This document shows positions 16,881 to 25,622 of a stretch of 64,000 bases of DNA, piece by piece. Position 1 is the first letter of the stretch. Each line of letters starts with the position of its first letter. The stretch spans positions 1-64,000 of the forward strand of contig NZ_JAGEMN010000002.1 in assembly GCF_017921835.1 (NCBI RefSeq). The letters are read 5' to 3'. Below the pieces are notes generated by a model, which worked only from the letters and a program-made list of their open reading frames with translations, searched no databases and was not told the origin of the DNA. Source of the DNA: Sporosarcina sp. 6E9 (GTDB lineage: Bacteria; Bacillota; Bacilli; Bacillales_A; Planococcaceae). Both the position numbers and the translations under genes were made by a program.

Positions 16881-18278
16881 TTGACGCATTTAGAAAAACT
16901 AGACCAATATTTCACCGAACAACGCGAAACACATCTCGAGGAATTAAATGATTTTTTACGTATTCCAAGTATTAGCGCTTTATCTGAACACAAACCAGAT
17001 ATGCAACAAGCTGCAGAGTGGTTAGTGAATTCATTGACCAAGGCTGGACTTGAAAACGTTTCTATCGATGAGACGGATGGCCATCCTGTCGTTTACGCTG
17101 ACTGGTTACATGCAGAAGGCAAACCAACGATTCTCGTTTACGGCCATTATGACGTACAACCGGTTGATCCCCTTGAATTATGGGATAGCGCTCCTTTTGG
17201 ACCTGAAATCCGCGACAATAAGTTGTATGCACGCGGCGCAAGTGATGATAAAGGACAAGTATTCATGCATATTAAAGCGGTGGAGGCGTTAATGAAAGAA
17301 TCAGGCAGCCTCCCAGTGAACGTAAAGTTTTTAATAGAAGGCGAAGAAGAAATCGGGAGCCCAAGTTTAGAGAGCTATATTGTTGATAATAAAGACAAGC
17401 TCGCCGCAGATGTCATTGTCATTTCTGATACCGGCATGCAAGGGCCAGGCAAACCAGCCGTTTGTTATGGACTTCGCGGACTTTGCGGTGTTCAAGTCGA
17501 TGTCAAAGGTGCTAAAGGCGACTTGCATTCTGGGTTATATGGCGGAGGGGTTCAAAACCCACTTCACGCGATTGTCGAGTTGCTTGCATCATTCCGTGAT
17601 AAAGAAGGAACGATTGCAGTAGAAGGTTTTTACGACAATGTGCGTCCATTGAGCGACGAGGAGCGTGCAGCTTATGAAGCGCTAGGATTTGACGAGGAAG
17701 ATTTGAAAGATGAAATTGATGTGCCTGGGTTATTTGGCGAAAAAGGTTTTTCATACCTTGAACGCACATGGGCCCGTCCTACGCTCGAGCTAAACGGTAT
17801 TTTCGGCGGTTTTTCCGGTGAAGGCATCAAGACTGTTTTACCTGCTGAAGCTGGCGTAAAGATTACATGTCGGCTTGTGCCAGACCAAGATCCCGATGAA
17901 ATCGTTGAAAAACTAAAAGCTCATATTGAAAAAAACAAACCGACCGGTGTTACCGTAACGGTTACTGAATTCGATAAAGGCAAACCTTTCATCACACCAT
18001 TCGACCATCCAGCTATTCAAGCGGCGGGCCGTTCGTACGAAAAAGTGTACAATGTACCGACAGCGTATACGCGCGGCGGTGGCTCCATTCCAATCGTTGC
18101 GGCGTTCGATGAAATATTGGAGTTGCCGGTGGTTCTTATGGGCTTTGGCTTATCAACCGAAAACTTCCATGCGCCAAACGAGCATTTCCACTTGGAAAAC
18201 TTTGATCAAGGTCTTCGTGTGATAGGTGATTATTACTATGAAATTGAAAACATTAGTAAAAGTGATTTAAAGAAATAA
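16881..18278 (+). CDS. M20-family metallodipeptidase
   Basis: A 465-residue zinc peptidase related to ArgE/DapE/carnosinase. Metal and catalytic motifs are present: GHYDVQPVD (about 93-101), YARGASDDKGQ (bridging aspartate), IEGEEEIGSPS (catalytic glutamate pair) and a late HAPNEHF histidine. A dimerisation lid lies between about 200 and 330. Likely hydrolyses dipeptides in the cytosol. The start is TTG at 16881 behind GAGGGAT. Monocistronic; terminator at 18284. Confidence 0.9.
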   Translation: MTHLEKLDQYFTEQRETHLEELNDFLRIPSISALSEHKPDMQQAAEWLVNSLTKAGLENVSIDETDGHPVVYADWLHAEGKPTILVYGHYDVQPVDPLELWDSAPFGPEIRDNKLYARGASDDKGQVFMHIKAVEALMKESGSLPVNVKFLIEGEEEIGSPSLESYIVDNKDKLAADVIVISDTGMQGPGKPAVCYGLRGLCGVQVDVKGAKGDLHSGLYGGGVQNPLHAIVELLASFRDKEGTIAVEGFYDNVRPLSDEERAAYEALGFDEEDLKDEIDVPGLFGEKGFSYLERTWARPTLELNGIFGGFSGEGIKTVLPAEAGVKITCRLVPDQDPDEIVEKLKAHIEKNKPTGVTVTVTEFDKGKPFITPFDHPAIQAAGRSYEKVYNVPTAYTRGGGSIPIVAAFDEILELPVVLMGFGLSTENFHAPNEHFHLENFDQGLRVIGDYYYEIENISKSDLKK

Positions 18279-18283
18279 ATTTT

Positions 18284-18322
18284 ACGGGAGTCTGAATATA
18301 GCATTATTCAGACTCCCGTTTC
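18284..18322 (+). terminator. Hairpin terminator after the dipeptidase gene
   Basis: A 14-pair perfect stem, ACGGGAGTCTGAAT and its complement, with an 8-nt loop; only a short T-tract follows. Confidence 0.75.
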
Positions 18323-18448
18323 CAATCACGCTTGTTGTTTTTCCTGAAACGTTATGAGAATAGTGCATAATATTGATATACACGTATATTGCTTTCCGTG
18401 GTATAATGTTATTAGTAGAAAAAACGATTATAGAGGATGATTTTACTA

Positions 18449-19297
18449 GTGACAAAAAAACCATTAGCGTGGATTGTAGACAGTACTGCCTATGTTTCCG
18501 AGGAGCTACAACAACATCCGGATTTCTTTTCGGTGCCACTCAATATACATTTCGGAGAAAAGCAATACGTTGATGGCGTTGATCTAACGCCAGAGCAATT
18601 GTACGGGAAAATTAAGAATGCGGAAGAGTTTCCGAAAACGTCACAACCTTCCGCAGGCGAATTTTCTGAGCGATATAAAGAAATCGCTGAGAACTACGAA
18701 GAAGCAATTGCAGTCCATGTTTCCGCAAAAATGAGTGGTACGTTGGCATCTTCTCAAGGTGGAGCTGAAATTGCTGGTTTTCCAATCACATTTGTCGACT
18801 CCCTTTCCCTTTCCTATGGGCTTACAGGATTAATTCAACGTGGAATGGAAATGCATGAAAATGGTTCAACGGTTCTAGAAATTAAAGCAGCGTTAGACAA
18901 CATGGTTGGTAAATGCACCAACTTCATTCTCATCGGTAAACTTGACCAATTATACAAGGGCGGACGCATGAGTGCTGCTCAGTTTTACTTAGGTAGTCTG
19001 TTAAAAGTGAAACCAATTGTTCAAATTTCCACAGAGGGAGAACTTACAGCAATCGATAAAGTACGTTCCGAAAAAAGAGCCTTGCAATATTTAATCGACA
19101 AAGTAGCTGATGGACACCGCGCTGGTGTTAATAAAATCTACTTGATGCAAGGAAATGTTCCAGAGCAAGCCGAGCATTTGAAAAAGCTGATTATAGAACA
19201 GGTACCTAATGTGGAAGTTGAAATCGGAGATATTAGTTCAGTGCTTGCCGTTCACGCCGGCGAAGGCACGCTTGCAGTTTTGTGGTATGAAGAATAA
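18449..19297 (+). CDS. DegV-family fatty-acid-binding protein
   Basis: A 282-residue DegV protein. The family (FakB) binds fatty acids for phosphorylation by FakA; whether this copy does so is inferred. N-terminal motif AWIVDSTAYV, the lipid-binding SQPSAGEF (about 65-72), the conserved HVSAKMSGTLASSQ, and C-terminal GQLYKGGRMS-like (KLDQLYKGGRMSAAQ) and VHAGEGTLAV segments are visible. The GTG at 18449 is preferred to the ATG at 18437, which overlaps the ribosome binding site AGAGGATG. Monocistronic with terminator. Confidence 0.9.
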   Translation: MTKKPLAWIVDSTAYVSEELQQHPDFFSVPLNIHFGEKQYVDGVDLTPEQLYGKIKNAEEFPKTSQPSAGEFSERYKEIAENYEEAIAVHVSAKMSGTLASSQGGAEIAGFPITFVDSLSLSYGLTGLIQRGMEMHENGSTVLEIKAALDNMVGKCTNFILIGKLDQLYKGGRMSAAQFYLGSLLKVKPIVQISTEGELTAIDKVRSEKRALQYLIDKVADGHRAGVNKIYLMQGNVPEQAEHLKKLIIEQVPNVEVEIGDISSVLAVHAGEGTLAVLWYEE

Positions 19298-19302
19298 AAA
19301 AT

Positions 19303-19335
19303 GCAGCCCGTAGTTAGTTTACGGGCTGCTTTTTT
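19303..19335 (+). terminator. Intrinsic terminator after the DegV gene
   Basis: Perfect 10-pair stem GCAGCCCGTA/TACGGGCTGC with TTTTTT following. It abuts the stop of the converging amidase gene. Confidence 0.9.
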
Positions 19336-19826
19336 CACGTGAAGTTATCATTGATCTTGTAAAAGATATATCTGGCATTCGGCCTGTATGCATACGAGTC
19401 TTTATAGTCCCAAGTGCGATGCCTCACATTATACGTATGCGCATTGACAAGCGACTCTAAGCCATTTTTCGCAGTCACAATCGTTGAATGGTCATATCTA
19501 CCGTCGTTTTGAAAATCATAGACGATGACATCGCCGAGATCCAACTCTTCTGCAGAGCCAACCTGTGTTGCTGTCATACCGCGTTTGGATCCTGCAAGAT
19601 ACCATCTAAGTGAATGCGGCGTCGACCAACTCAAACTCCATTTACCGCCGCCAATCCACCATCCCGTTTCCCGATTTGGATAGCCCCACATCGGTGCCCC
19701 GCCCGCCCGCAGACATTGTGAAACATAATTTGTACAGTCGTCAACTTCGAACTTCGGATAAGCTGGATTATAGCCATCCCACCATTTATCCGCATACCGC
19801 ACAGCAGCTAACCGGTCGTACACCAC
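19335..19826 (-). CDS. Amidase_6-domain protein (putative cell-wall amidase)
   Basis: A 163-residue protein consisting almost only of the putative amidase domain found in Bacillales wall hydrolases. The cysteine/histidine set is visible as DDCTNYVSQCLRAGG (about 28-42), GRYDHSTIV and LVNAHTYN. It is shorter than usual relatives, which carry an extra N-terminal part, and has no signal peptide, so it may act inside the cell or in spore formation. Start at one of two adjacent GTG codons behind AGGAGG. Confidence 0.8.
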   Translation of the reverse strand: MVYDRLAAVRYADKWWDGYNPAYPKFEVDDCTNYVSQCLRAGGAPMWGYPNRETGWWIGGGKWSLSWSTPHSLRWYLAGSKRGMTATQVGSAEELDLGDVIVYDFQNDGRYDHSTIVTAKNGLESLVNAHTYNVRHRTWDYKDSYAYRPNARYIFYKINDNFT

Positions 19827-19900
19827 TGATCTCCTCCTGTTCCAATCTATGAGTTTTCAACCATCCCCATGAATCAAGCCAGAGCATTTAAGGTATTTTC

Positions 19901-20005
19901 TCGAAACGACCAATACAAACTTGCAACCGACTAACGCGCTTATACAAACAACCAATGCTGACACCGAAGCGACTATAGCAACGATTCAAACGACCAAAAC
20001 ATATG
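19901..20005 (+). repeat. 21-bp phased AAACGACYAAA array, copy A (five units)
   Basis: The four-base core CGAC (CAAC once) begins at 19907, 19928, 19949, 19970 and 19991, exactly 21 bp apart. About 11 nt around each core agree with (C/G)AAACGAC(C/T)AAW; the other ~10 nt of each unit are unrelated. The array fills the 250-bp gap between tRNA-Ala and the amidase gene and starts about 20 bp beyond the tRNA terminator. No gene is visible in the gap. Confidence 0.9.
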
Positions 20006-20021
20006 AATCTCTCTAGAACAA

Positions 20022-20062
20022 CAAAAAAACACCCAAACCTCAATATCCACAAGGTTTAGGTG
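20022..20062 (-). terminator. Intrinsic terminator of tRNA-Ala
   Basis: On the minus strand CACCTAAACCT and AGGTTTGGGTG pair around an 11-nt loop, followed by TTTTTTT. Confidence 0.85.
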
Positions 20063-20074
20063 CAATTATATTGA

Positions 20075-20147
20075 TGGAGACTATCGGGATTGAACCGACG
20101 ACCTCTTCACTGCCAGCGAAGCGCTCTCCCAGCTGAGCTAAGCCCCC
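20075..20147 (-). tRNA. tRNA-Ala (anticodon GGC)
   Basis: A 73-nt cloverleaf on the minus strand. The acceptor GGGGGCT pairs with AGTCTCC (two G-U pairs), the D stem is GCTC/GAGC, the anticodon stem CTTCG/TGAAG encloses the loop CTGGCAG with anticodon GGC, and the T arm contains GGTTCAATCC. The discriminator is A and the CCA end is not encoded. It stands alone with its own terminator. Confidence 0.92.
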
Positions 20148-20214
20148 TTAAATTTGGTACAATGATAGTATAGCAAAATTTTCGTTTGAAGACAATAGGC
20201 AGGGAGATGCGGCG

Positions 20215-21234
20215 ATGCAACATTTTGAAAGAGAAATTACTGAACCTGTTCTTCTTTGTGATGATAAAGGGCTCCTTAACCCAGAAGCAATTGGCTTTTC
20301 CCGGCGTCCGTTAATCACAAGTAATTTAAGCAAAAACTTTATGAGAAAGAAAAAGTGGAATTCTTGGTGCGTTTTCGGAGAAGATATTCTGTTTTCCGCC
20401 ACCATTACCCATCTTGATTACGCGGCGGTTTGCTTCGTGTATGTACTAAACTTTGAAACGGCACGATTTTTCGAAAAACGAATTACAATTCCCGGCGGTC
20501 GAAGAGTAAAGCTGTTCGAAGATGTACTGGATAGCATCAAATTCGTTGACGATACGATGTCCATTCAAATGATTCACCTTCAAAATGAAACCCATCTTTC
20601 CGTTTCCATACCAGATTTCGATAATGACGTCCTTCACGCTGACCTTCACATCTTTCATCCACCAGAAGATGAAACGCTGAACGTTGTCATTCCAAAAAAT
20701 CGTAATATCTATCAATTTACAGCGAAGCAACACATATTACCGACGAATGGATTTGTTAAGATTGGCGAACAGCGGTATGACTTTAACGCCGACTATAGTT
20801 TTTCGGTGCTTAATTTCGGTCGCGGGATTTGGCCGCGCCATGCGAGTTGGAATTGGGCAATGGCATCCCAACGTTTAGGGGGGCGTCGCATTGGACTTAA
20901 CTTCGGTGGCCAATGGACGGATGGGACCGGAATGACCGAAAATGCGATTTTTGTTGATGGTCAGATGACAAAAGTGCATGAGGATGTGCTTTTCACTTAT
21001 GATGATCAGCGTTATATGAAGCCATGGAAAATCAAAACAAAATTTACGGATAATATTAATTTAACGTTTACACCTTTTTTCGAACGAATCTCCAAAACAG
21101 ATGCCAAGTTATTTCGTACAGAGGTGAATCAACTAATCGGATATTTCAATGGTCACGTACGTTTACAAGACGACTCGATTCTACATATTCGTCAAATGCT
21201 CGGTTGCGCCGAAGATCATATTGCAAAATGGTAA
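20215..21234 (+). CDS. DUF2804-family protein
   Basis: A 339-residue protein of the DUF2804 family, function unknown. Diagnostic segments are FGRGIWPRHASWNWA (about 203-217) and LGGRRIGLNFGGQWTDGTGMTENA, plus the N-terminal substrate-like ITEPVLLCDDKGLLNPEAIG. The fold of relatives is a beta-rich, lipocalin-like or svf1-like shell. No membrane helix. The start ATG has GGGAGATG upstream. The tRNA gene is divergent, 68 bp away. Confidence 0.88.
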   Translation: MQHFEREITEPVLLCDDKGLLNPEAIGFSRRPLITSNLSKNFMRKKKWNSWCVFGEDILFSATITHLDYAAVCFVYVLNFETARFFEKRITIPGGRRVKLFEDVLDSIKFVDDTMSIQMIHLQNETHLSVSIPDFDNDVLHADLHIFHPPEDETLNVVIPKNRNIYQFTAKQHILPTNGFVKIGEQRYDFNADYSFSVLNFGRGIWPRHASWNWAMASQRLGGRRIGLNFGGQWTDGTGMTENAIFVDGQMTKVHEDVLFTYDDQRYMKPWKIKTKFTDNINLTFTPFFERISKTDAKLFRTEVNQLIGYFNGHVRLQDDSILHIRQMLGCAEDHIAKW

Positions 21235-21331
21235 AAGGTTCCTCCCTCTCAATCAACTCGTTTTTGTTTAGTTTCCTGAATTAGCGGTAAAAATACTAGT
21301 AAAGGGATGATTACGAAAGGGAGTGAAACGA

Positions 21332-21808
21332 TTGAGAAAATCCAAATTCCTTATGACAACCATTTTCGCAAGTGTTTTACTAATTGTTGGTTGTGGAAAT
21401 AACAATAAAAGTTCTGTTGAAAGCAGAGATGAACCAACTATATCCGCTGAGGTTGAAGACCCGGCCGGTTCACTTTTTCATGGTGCTGGCTACGGCTTGT
21501 TAGACTTTGATCTTGAGATCGACATCGATGGAAAAGACGCCATAGATATTGAGTACAAAGTAGATAAAAAGAACGATACATTCAAAGCTGAATACAAGAA
21601 TAACATTGAGAACTTTGATTTAAAAGATGAAGATGCTATGAATGCCATCAATGAGTTCTTTATGGATGTTAAATTGGCTAAAGATAGACCCAAGGAACAA
21701 GTAATTAGGGAAATGCTTGAATATCTAAACATAGAGGATTATTCAAAATTTGACCTTGAAGTAACATTCGACGACAATACCACTTTTACTGTCCAAGAAA
21801 GTAATTAG
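21332..21808 (+). CDS. YusW-like lipoprotein
   Basis: A 158-residue secreted lipoprotein. The signal peptide ends at the lipobox LLIVGC near residue 20. An acidic linker follows, then a YusW-type domain: a beta-hairpin (DFDLEIDIDGKDAIDIEYKV), a helical part and a closing strand (FDLEVTFDDNTTFTVQE). Function unknown. I place the start at TTG 21332, 8 nt after AAAGGGAG; the in-frame GTG at 21323 overlaps that site. Confidence 0.8.
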   Translation: MRKSKFLMTTIFASVLLIVGCGNNNKSSVESRDEPTISAEVEDPAGSLFHGAGYGLLDFDLEIDIDGKDAIDIEYKVDKKNDTFKAEYKNNIENFDLKDEDAMNAINEFFMDVKLAKDRPKEQVIREMLEYLNIEDYSKFDLEVTFDDNTTFTVQESN

Positions 21809-21820
21809 CTTCATACAAAA

Positions 21821-21848
21821 AAGGCTACGGATTCCGTAGCCTTTTTTT
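21821..21848. terminator. Bidirectional intrinsic terminator
   Basis: Stem GGCTACGG/CCGTAGCC flanked by A and T runs on both sides. Serves the YusW-like gene and the converging ABC exporter operon. Confidence 0.9.
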
Positions 21849-21851
21849 GTA

Positions 21852-23681
21852 TTAGATTTTCGAATCCAACAACATGTCGTAATAAACACCTTGGCGCTCA
21901 ATCAACTCCGTTTGATTGCCTGATTCGATTAGTTCGCCTTGTTCCAGGACATATACCGTGTCCGCTTTGCGAACCGTATTCAGCCTATGCGCGATGACGA
22001 AGCTTGTTCGACCCTCCATCAACCGATCAAGCGCTTCTTGGATTTCAAGTTCAGTCACTGTGTCGATACTACTTGTCGCTTCATCAAGTAGCAAGATGGC
22101 AGGATCTGCCACAAGTGCGCGCGCGATTGACAGCAATTGTTTCTGTCCTTGCGATATCTCTCCTCCGTCGGCAGTGAGAACGGTATCGTAACCGTCTTCC
22201 AAACGACTAATAAAACTATGCGCATTCGCTTTTTTCGCCGCTTCAATAACCTCTTCGTCCGTGGCATCCAATTTCCCGTAACGTATATTTTCAAAAACAG
22301 TCGCTTCGAATAAAAATGGATCTTGCAGAACGAATGCAGTTTGACTACGAAGCGTTTGTCTCGGTAATTCGCTAATCGGGATGCCATCAATATAAATTTC
22401 ACCCTTATTAACCTCGTAAAACCGTGCGAGCAATTGCATAATTGTTGTCTTCCCTGCCCCGGTTGCGCCAACCATCGCCGCTGTTTCTCCGGCTTTCACA
22501 TGAAATGAAACATCCTTAATCGTATAGCCGTCTGTATCAACTGCATACCCGAATGATACATTTCTAAATTCGACGTCGCCTTTTAGAATTGTGTCTTTAT
22601 GTTCCGTCGCATGATCTTCTTCAATGGGTTCATTCATAATATTAAAAACGCGTTCTGCTCCAGCAAGCGCTGATAATACAGTATTAAATTGGTTGGCCAA
22701 ATCATTCAATGGCCGCGTGAACTGACGCGCCAACTCAGAGAAAATCACAATCGTCCCGATTGTAACGAGTCCATCTCCTTTTAATGCTAGTATTCCGCCA
22801 ACCCCTGCAACGACTGCAAAACTAGCATTGTTAAGCATATTCATGACTTTTGGAATAAAACCCGAATAGGTCAATGCCCAAAATCCCGTGCGACGGAGAC
22901 GATCACTTTTTTCTGTAAATTCTTCCATGACACGCTCTTCTTGTGAAAATGCTTTGACAATGCGTTGTCCGGAAATCGTTTCTTCTATCATTCCATTTAA
23001 TGCCCCAACGGCTTGTTGCTGTTCTTTAAAAAGCTTACCTGTTCGACGTGTAATCCAACGTAGCGCGATAAACATAATTGGGATGATAATCATCGTCAAT
23101 AACGTAAGCAGCGGACTTAAGTAAAGCATCAACGCAATCGTTCCCGTCAATGTAAGAATACTCGAGAACACTTGAATGAAAGATGTATTCAATGTCTGGC
23201 TAACGTTTTCTATGTCGTTTGTCATTCGGCTCATTAACTCGCCGTGTTGTCGTTTATCAAAAAATGTGACCGGCAACTTTTGCAAGTGAGAAAATAAATT
23301 TGTTCGCAGACGGTAAATCGTTTGTTGTGCAATACCGACCATCCAATAGTTTTGGAAATACATGGATGCCGATAAACCGATGTAGACTGTGATAAGAATG
23401 CCTATTTTCGCGCCGAGCCCATCAAACTGCGAAGTGACAATATGCCTGTCAATGATTTTCCCAACCATGAAAGGGCCTAAAAGCGTTAAAGCCGAGCTGA
23501 CGAAAACTAGCGCTAGAACAGTCAGTAAAAGCGCACGTTGTTCATCGACGAGTTTCCAGATTTGATGAAGAACAAACTTCCAGTTACTCGCTCGTTCTCC
23601 TTTTTTTCTGCCGGGACCTTTAATATCTTCTTTCGTTAAAATCGGCTCATAACCAAAAGGTTTACGAATCGCGCGTAACAT
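21852..23681 (-). CDS. Heterodimeric ABC exporter, subunit with the catalytic Walker B (YfiC-like)
   Basis: A 609-residue half-transporter: six-helix exporter domain (about 45-330), then an ATPase domain. Walker A is GATGAGKTT, Walker B is AILLLDEATSSID with the catalytic glutamate present, but the signature is ISQGQKQ instead of LSGGQ. It pairs with the upstream gene, overlapping it by 20 bp. ATG start at 23681 behind GGAGGTGGAG; an upstream TTG/GTG-type extension of 12 residues is rejected. Likely multidrug or lipid export. Confidence 0.9.
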   Translation of the reverse strand: MLRAIRKPFGYEPILTKEDIKGPGRKKGERASNWKFVLHQIWKLVDEQRALLLTVLALVFVSSALTLLGPFMVGKIIDRHIVTSQFDGLGAKIGILITVYIGLSASMYFQNYWMVGIAQQTIYRLRTNLFSHLQKLPVTFFDKRQHGELMSRMTNDIENVSQTLNTSFIQVFSSILTLTGTIALMLYLSPLLTLLTMIIIPIMFIALRWITRRTGKLFKEQQQAVGALNGMIEETISGQRIVKAFSQEERVMEEFTEKSDRLRRTGFWALTYSGFIPKVMNMLNNASFAVVAGVGGILALKGDGLVTIGTIVIFSELARQFTRPLNDLANQFNTVLSALAGAERVFNIMNEPIEEDHATEHKDTILKGDVEFRNVSFGYAVDTDGYTIKDVSFHVKAGETAAMVGATGAGKTTIMQLLARFYEVNKGEIYIDGIPISELPRQTLRSQTAFVLQDPFLFEATVFENIRYGKLDATDEEVIEAAKKANAHSFISRLEDGYDTVLTADGGEISQGQKQLLSIARALVADPAILLLDEATSSIDTVTELEIQEALDRLMEGRTSFVIAHRLNTVRKADTVYVLEQGELIESGNQTELIERQGVYYDMLLDSKI

Positions 23682-25404
23682 GAGTCTCCACCTCCCCTTC
23701 AGTTTGAGACTTTTCAATTCGCTGATAAAGCGCTGATTGTTTCATTAAATCCGCGTGCTTGCCGTACCCAACAACGCGACCTTCATCGAGTAGTAGAATT
23801 TTATCAGCACCTTTTGCCGTTGAAATCTTTTGTGTCACGACGAGCATTGTCGCATCTTCTTTTTCAAGTGCATCCCATAATTCCATTTCGGTTTTTACGT
23901 CCAACGCGCTCGTGCTATCGTCAAGGATTAGAATGGACGGCTTTCGAACAAGGGCCCTTGCAATGGACAAACGTTGCTTTTGCCCACCCGACAAATTCAC
24001 GCCTTTTTGCCCAACGCGGGTTTCGTACTTTTTAGGAAACAAATCAATCGAATCATGGATTTGCGCTTTTTTAGCTGCTTCAATCAGTTCATCATCATAA
24101 GCCTCGGTATCGCCCCATGACAAGTTTTCTAATATCGACCCCGTAAAGAGAATCGATTGTTGCGGAACAAGTCCAATCGTGTCTCGTAAATCTTTTAGTG
24201 GCCACTCTTTGACCTCTTTACCGCTAACAAAAACATTTCCTTCAGTTGCTTCGAATATCCGCGGAATCAAGTTCAATAATGTCGATTTACCAGACCCTGT
24301 CGCGCCCATGATGGCGAGTTTTTCACCTGGCAATACATGAAATGACACATTATCCAAGATTGGTTCAGGCTTGCCTGGATAATTGAAAGATACATTTTCA
24401 AAACGTAAATCTCCCTCGAGTCTTTTGGGATTTAATTCCCCTGAATTATGTATTTCAAGATCTTCATCGGCAAGGAGCACTTCTTCCATTCGTTCAGAAG
24501 AGGCTTTTGCACGCGAAAACGCAACAATGATAAATGCAAACATCGAGAATGCCCCTGTTAAACGCATCGCATAGTTAACGACCGCAACAAGCTCCCCTAC
24601 TTTTGCTCCCCCGTCACGAACTTCAATCGCACCAAACCACAGAACCGCCATTAAGCTAACATTCATGATGAGTAGTAGAATCGGTAGTATTAACTCCATC
24701 AAGCGCATCGCTTTTACAGTGTCATTACGAAGCATATCCGCAACTTTTGAAAATCGGCTCGCCTCGTACAATCCGCGCAAATATGCTTTGACAAGTCTTA
24801 CAGCTTGCAGATTCTCTTGAATCACCCGGTTTACACCGTCAAGCCTCTTTTGGATGCGCGTAAAATACTTAACCCCTGTCCGGCCCATAAAATAAAGGAA
24901 TACAATCAAAACCGGTGCACCTATTACTAAGTAGAGCGCTAATCTGGGACTCACCACAAACGCCATAACCAAACTACCGATGACCGTAAGCGGAGCGCGC
25001 AACATAATGCGGAGTGACATGAATAGGACGTTTTGCACCATCGTCACATCGCTTGTCAACCTAGTGATTAACCCCGCAGTTGGAAACCGAAGAAAGGTGG
25101 CCATTGAAAAAGTTTGCACTTGGCGAAAAAGCGCTTTTCTTAAATCGAAGGCAAAACTTTGTGCCGCATGTGCCGCGAAATAAGAGTTAATGACACCTGA
25201 TGAAAAGGCAACGAATGCCAGAAGCATCATGACTCCCCCAAAAGTCCAAATGACGTTCACATCACCCGTAACGATCCCGTCATCAATTATCTTTGCAATG
25301 AGCAGCGGTTGAACTAACTCAACACTAAGTTCAATTAACATCAAACATAACGCAATAGCAATCGGCCATTTATATGGCAACGCACGTGAAAAAACTGTCC
25401 TCAT
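23662..25404 (-). CDS. Heterodimeric ABC exporter, subunit with degenerate Walker B (YfiB-like)
   Basis: A 580-residue half-transporter and partner of the next gene. Six membrane helices occupy about 1-310. The ATPase domain has Walker A GATGSGKST and a canonical signature, NLSGGQKQ, but Walker B reads ILILDDSTSALD: the catalytic glutamate is aspartate. Together with ISQGQ in the partner this makes one composite ATP site degenerate and leaves the other canonical, as in BmrCD and TM287/288. ATG start; GGGGG about 9 nt upstream. Confidence 0.9.
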   Translation of the reverse strand: MRTVFSRALPYKWPIAIALCLMLIELSVELVQPLLIAKIIDDGIVTGDVNVIWTFGGVMMLLAFVAFSSGVINSYFAAHAAQSFAFDLRKALFRQVQTFSMATFLRFPTAGLITRLTSDVTMVQNVLFMSLRIMLRAPLTVIGSLVMAFVVSPRLALYLVIGAPVLIVFLYFMGRTGVKYFTRIQKRLDGVNRVIQENLQAVRLVKAYLRGLYEASRFSKVADMLRNDTVKAMRLMELILPILLLIMNVSLMAVLWFGAIEVRDGGAKVGELVAVVNYAMRLTGAFSMFAFIIVAFSRAKASSERMEEVLLADEDLEIHNSGELNPKRLEGDLRFENVSFNYPGKPEPILDNVSFHVLPGEKLAIMGATGSGKSTLLNLIPRIFEATEGNVFVSGKEVKEWPLKDLRDTIGLVPQQSILFTGSILENLSWGDTEAYDDELIEAAKKAQIHDSIDLFPKKYETRVGQKGVNLSGGQKQRLSIARALVRKPSILILDDSTSALDVKTEMELWDALEKEDATMLVVTQKISTAKGADKILLLDEGRVVGYGKHADLMKQSALYQRIEKSQTEGEVETHVTRDS

Positions 25405-25547
25405 CTACCAAAACCCCCAAAACTCTTTCGTCTCTCGAATTAAACTTGATAGCCCTATTATGCCACAACATTGACTGTTCTGTATATAACACCACACCAA
25501 GTTAATAAAGTTTTCCGAACTGAGGGATAATTTTTTCTATATTTCAC

Positions 25548-25597
25548 TTGTAATTTCTGTTTAATTGGCATATAGTACATTACAACAGTAATGCACT
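25548..25597 (+). promoter_or_regulatory. Sigma-A promoter with overlapping GntR (YtrA-type) operator
   Basis: TTGTAA (25548-25553), 17 nt, TATAGT (25571-25576). A 24-bp near-perfect palindrome, AGTACATTAC-AACA-GTAATGCACT (25574-25597; 9 of 10 arm positions match), overlaps the -10 and the expected start point. It resembles the AGTGTA...TACACT site I recall for B. subtilis YtrA. Autorepression is inferred. Confidence 0.7.
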
Positions 25598-25622
25598 GAC
25601 TCAGAGCTAGGAGGTGACGCGA

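Noticed and set aside
19901..20005. CRISPR array
   Set aside because: The conserved core is only about 11 nt and spacers about 10 nt, far below CRISPR sizes, and no cas genes are present. The same applies to the other five arrays.
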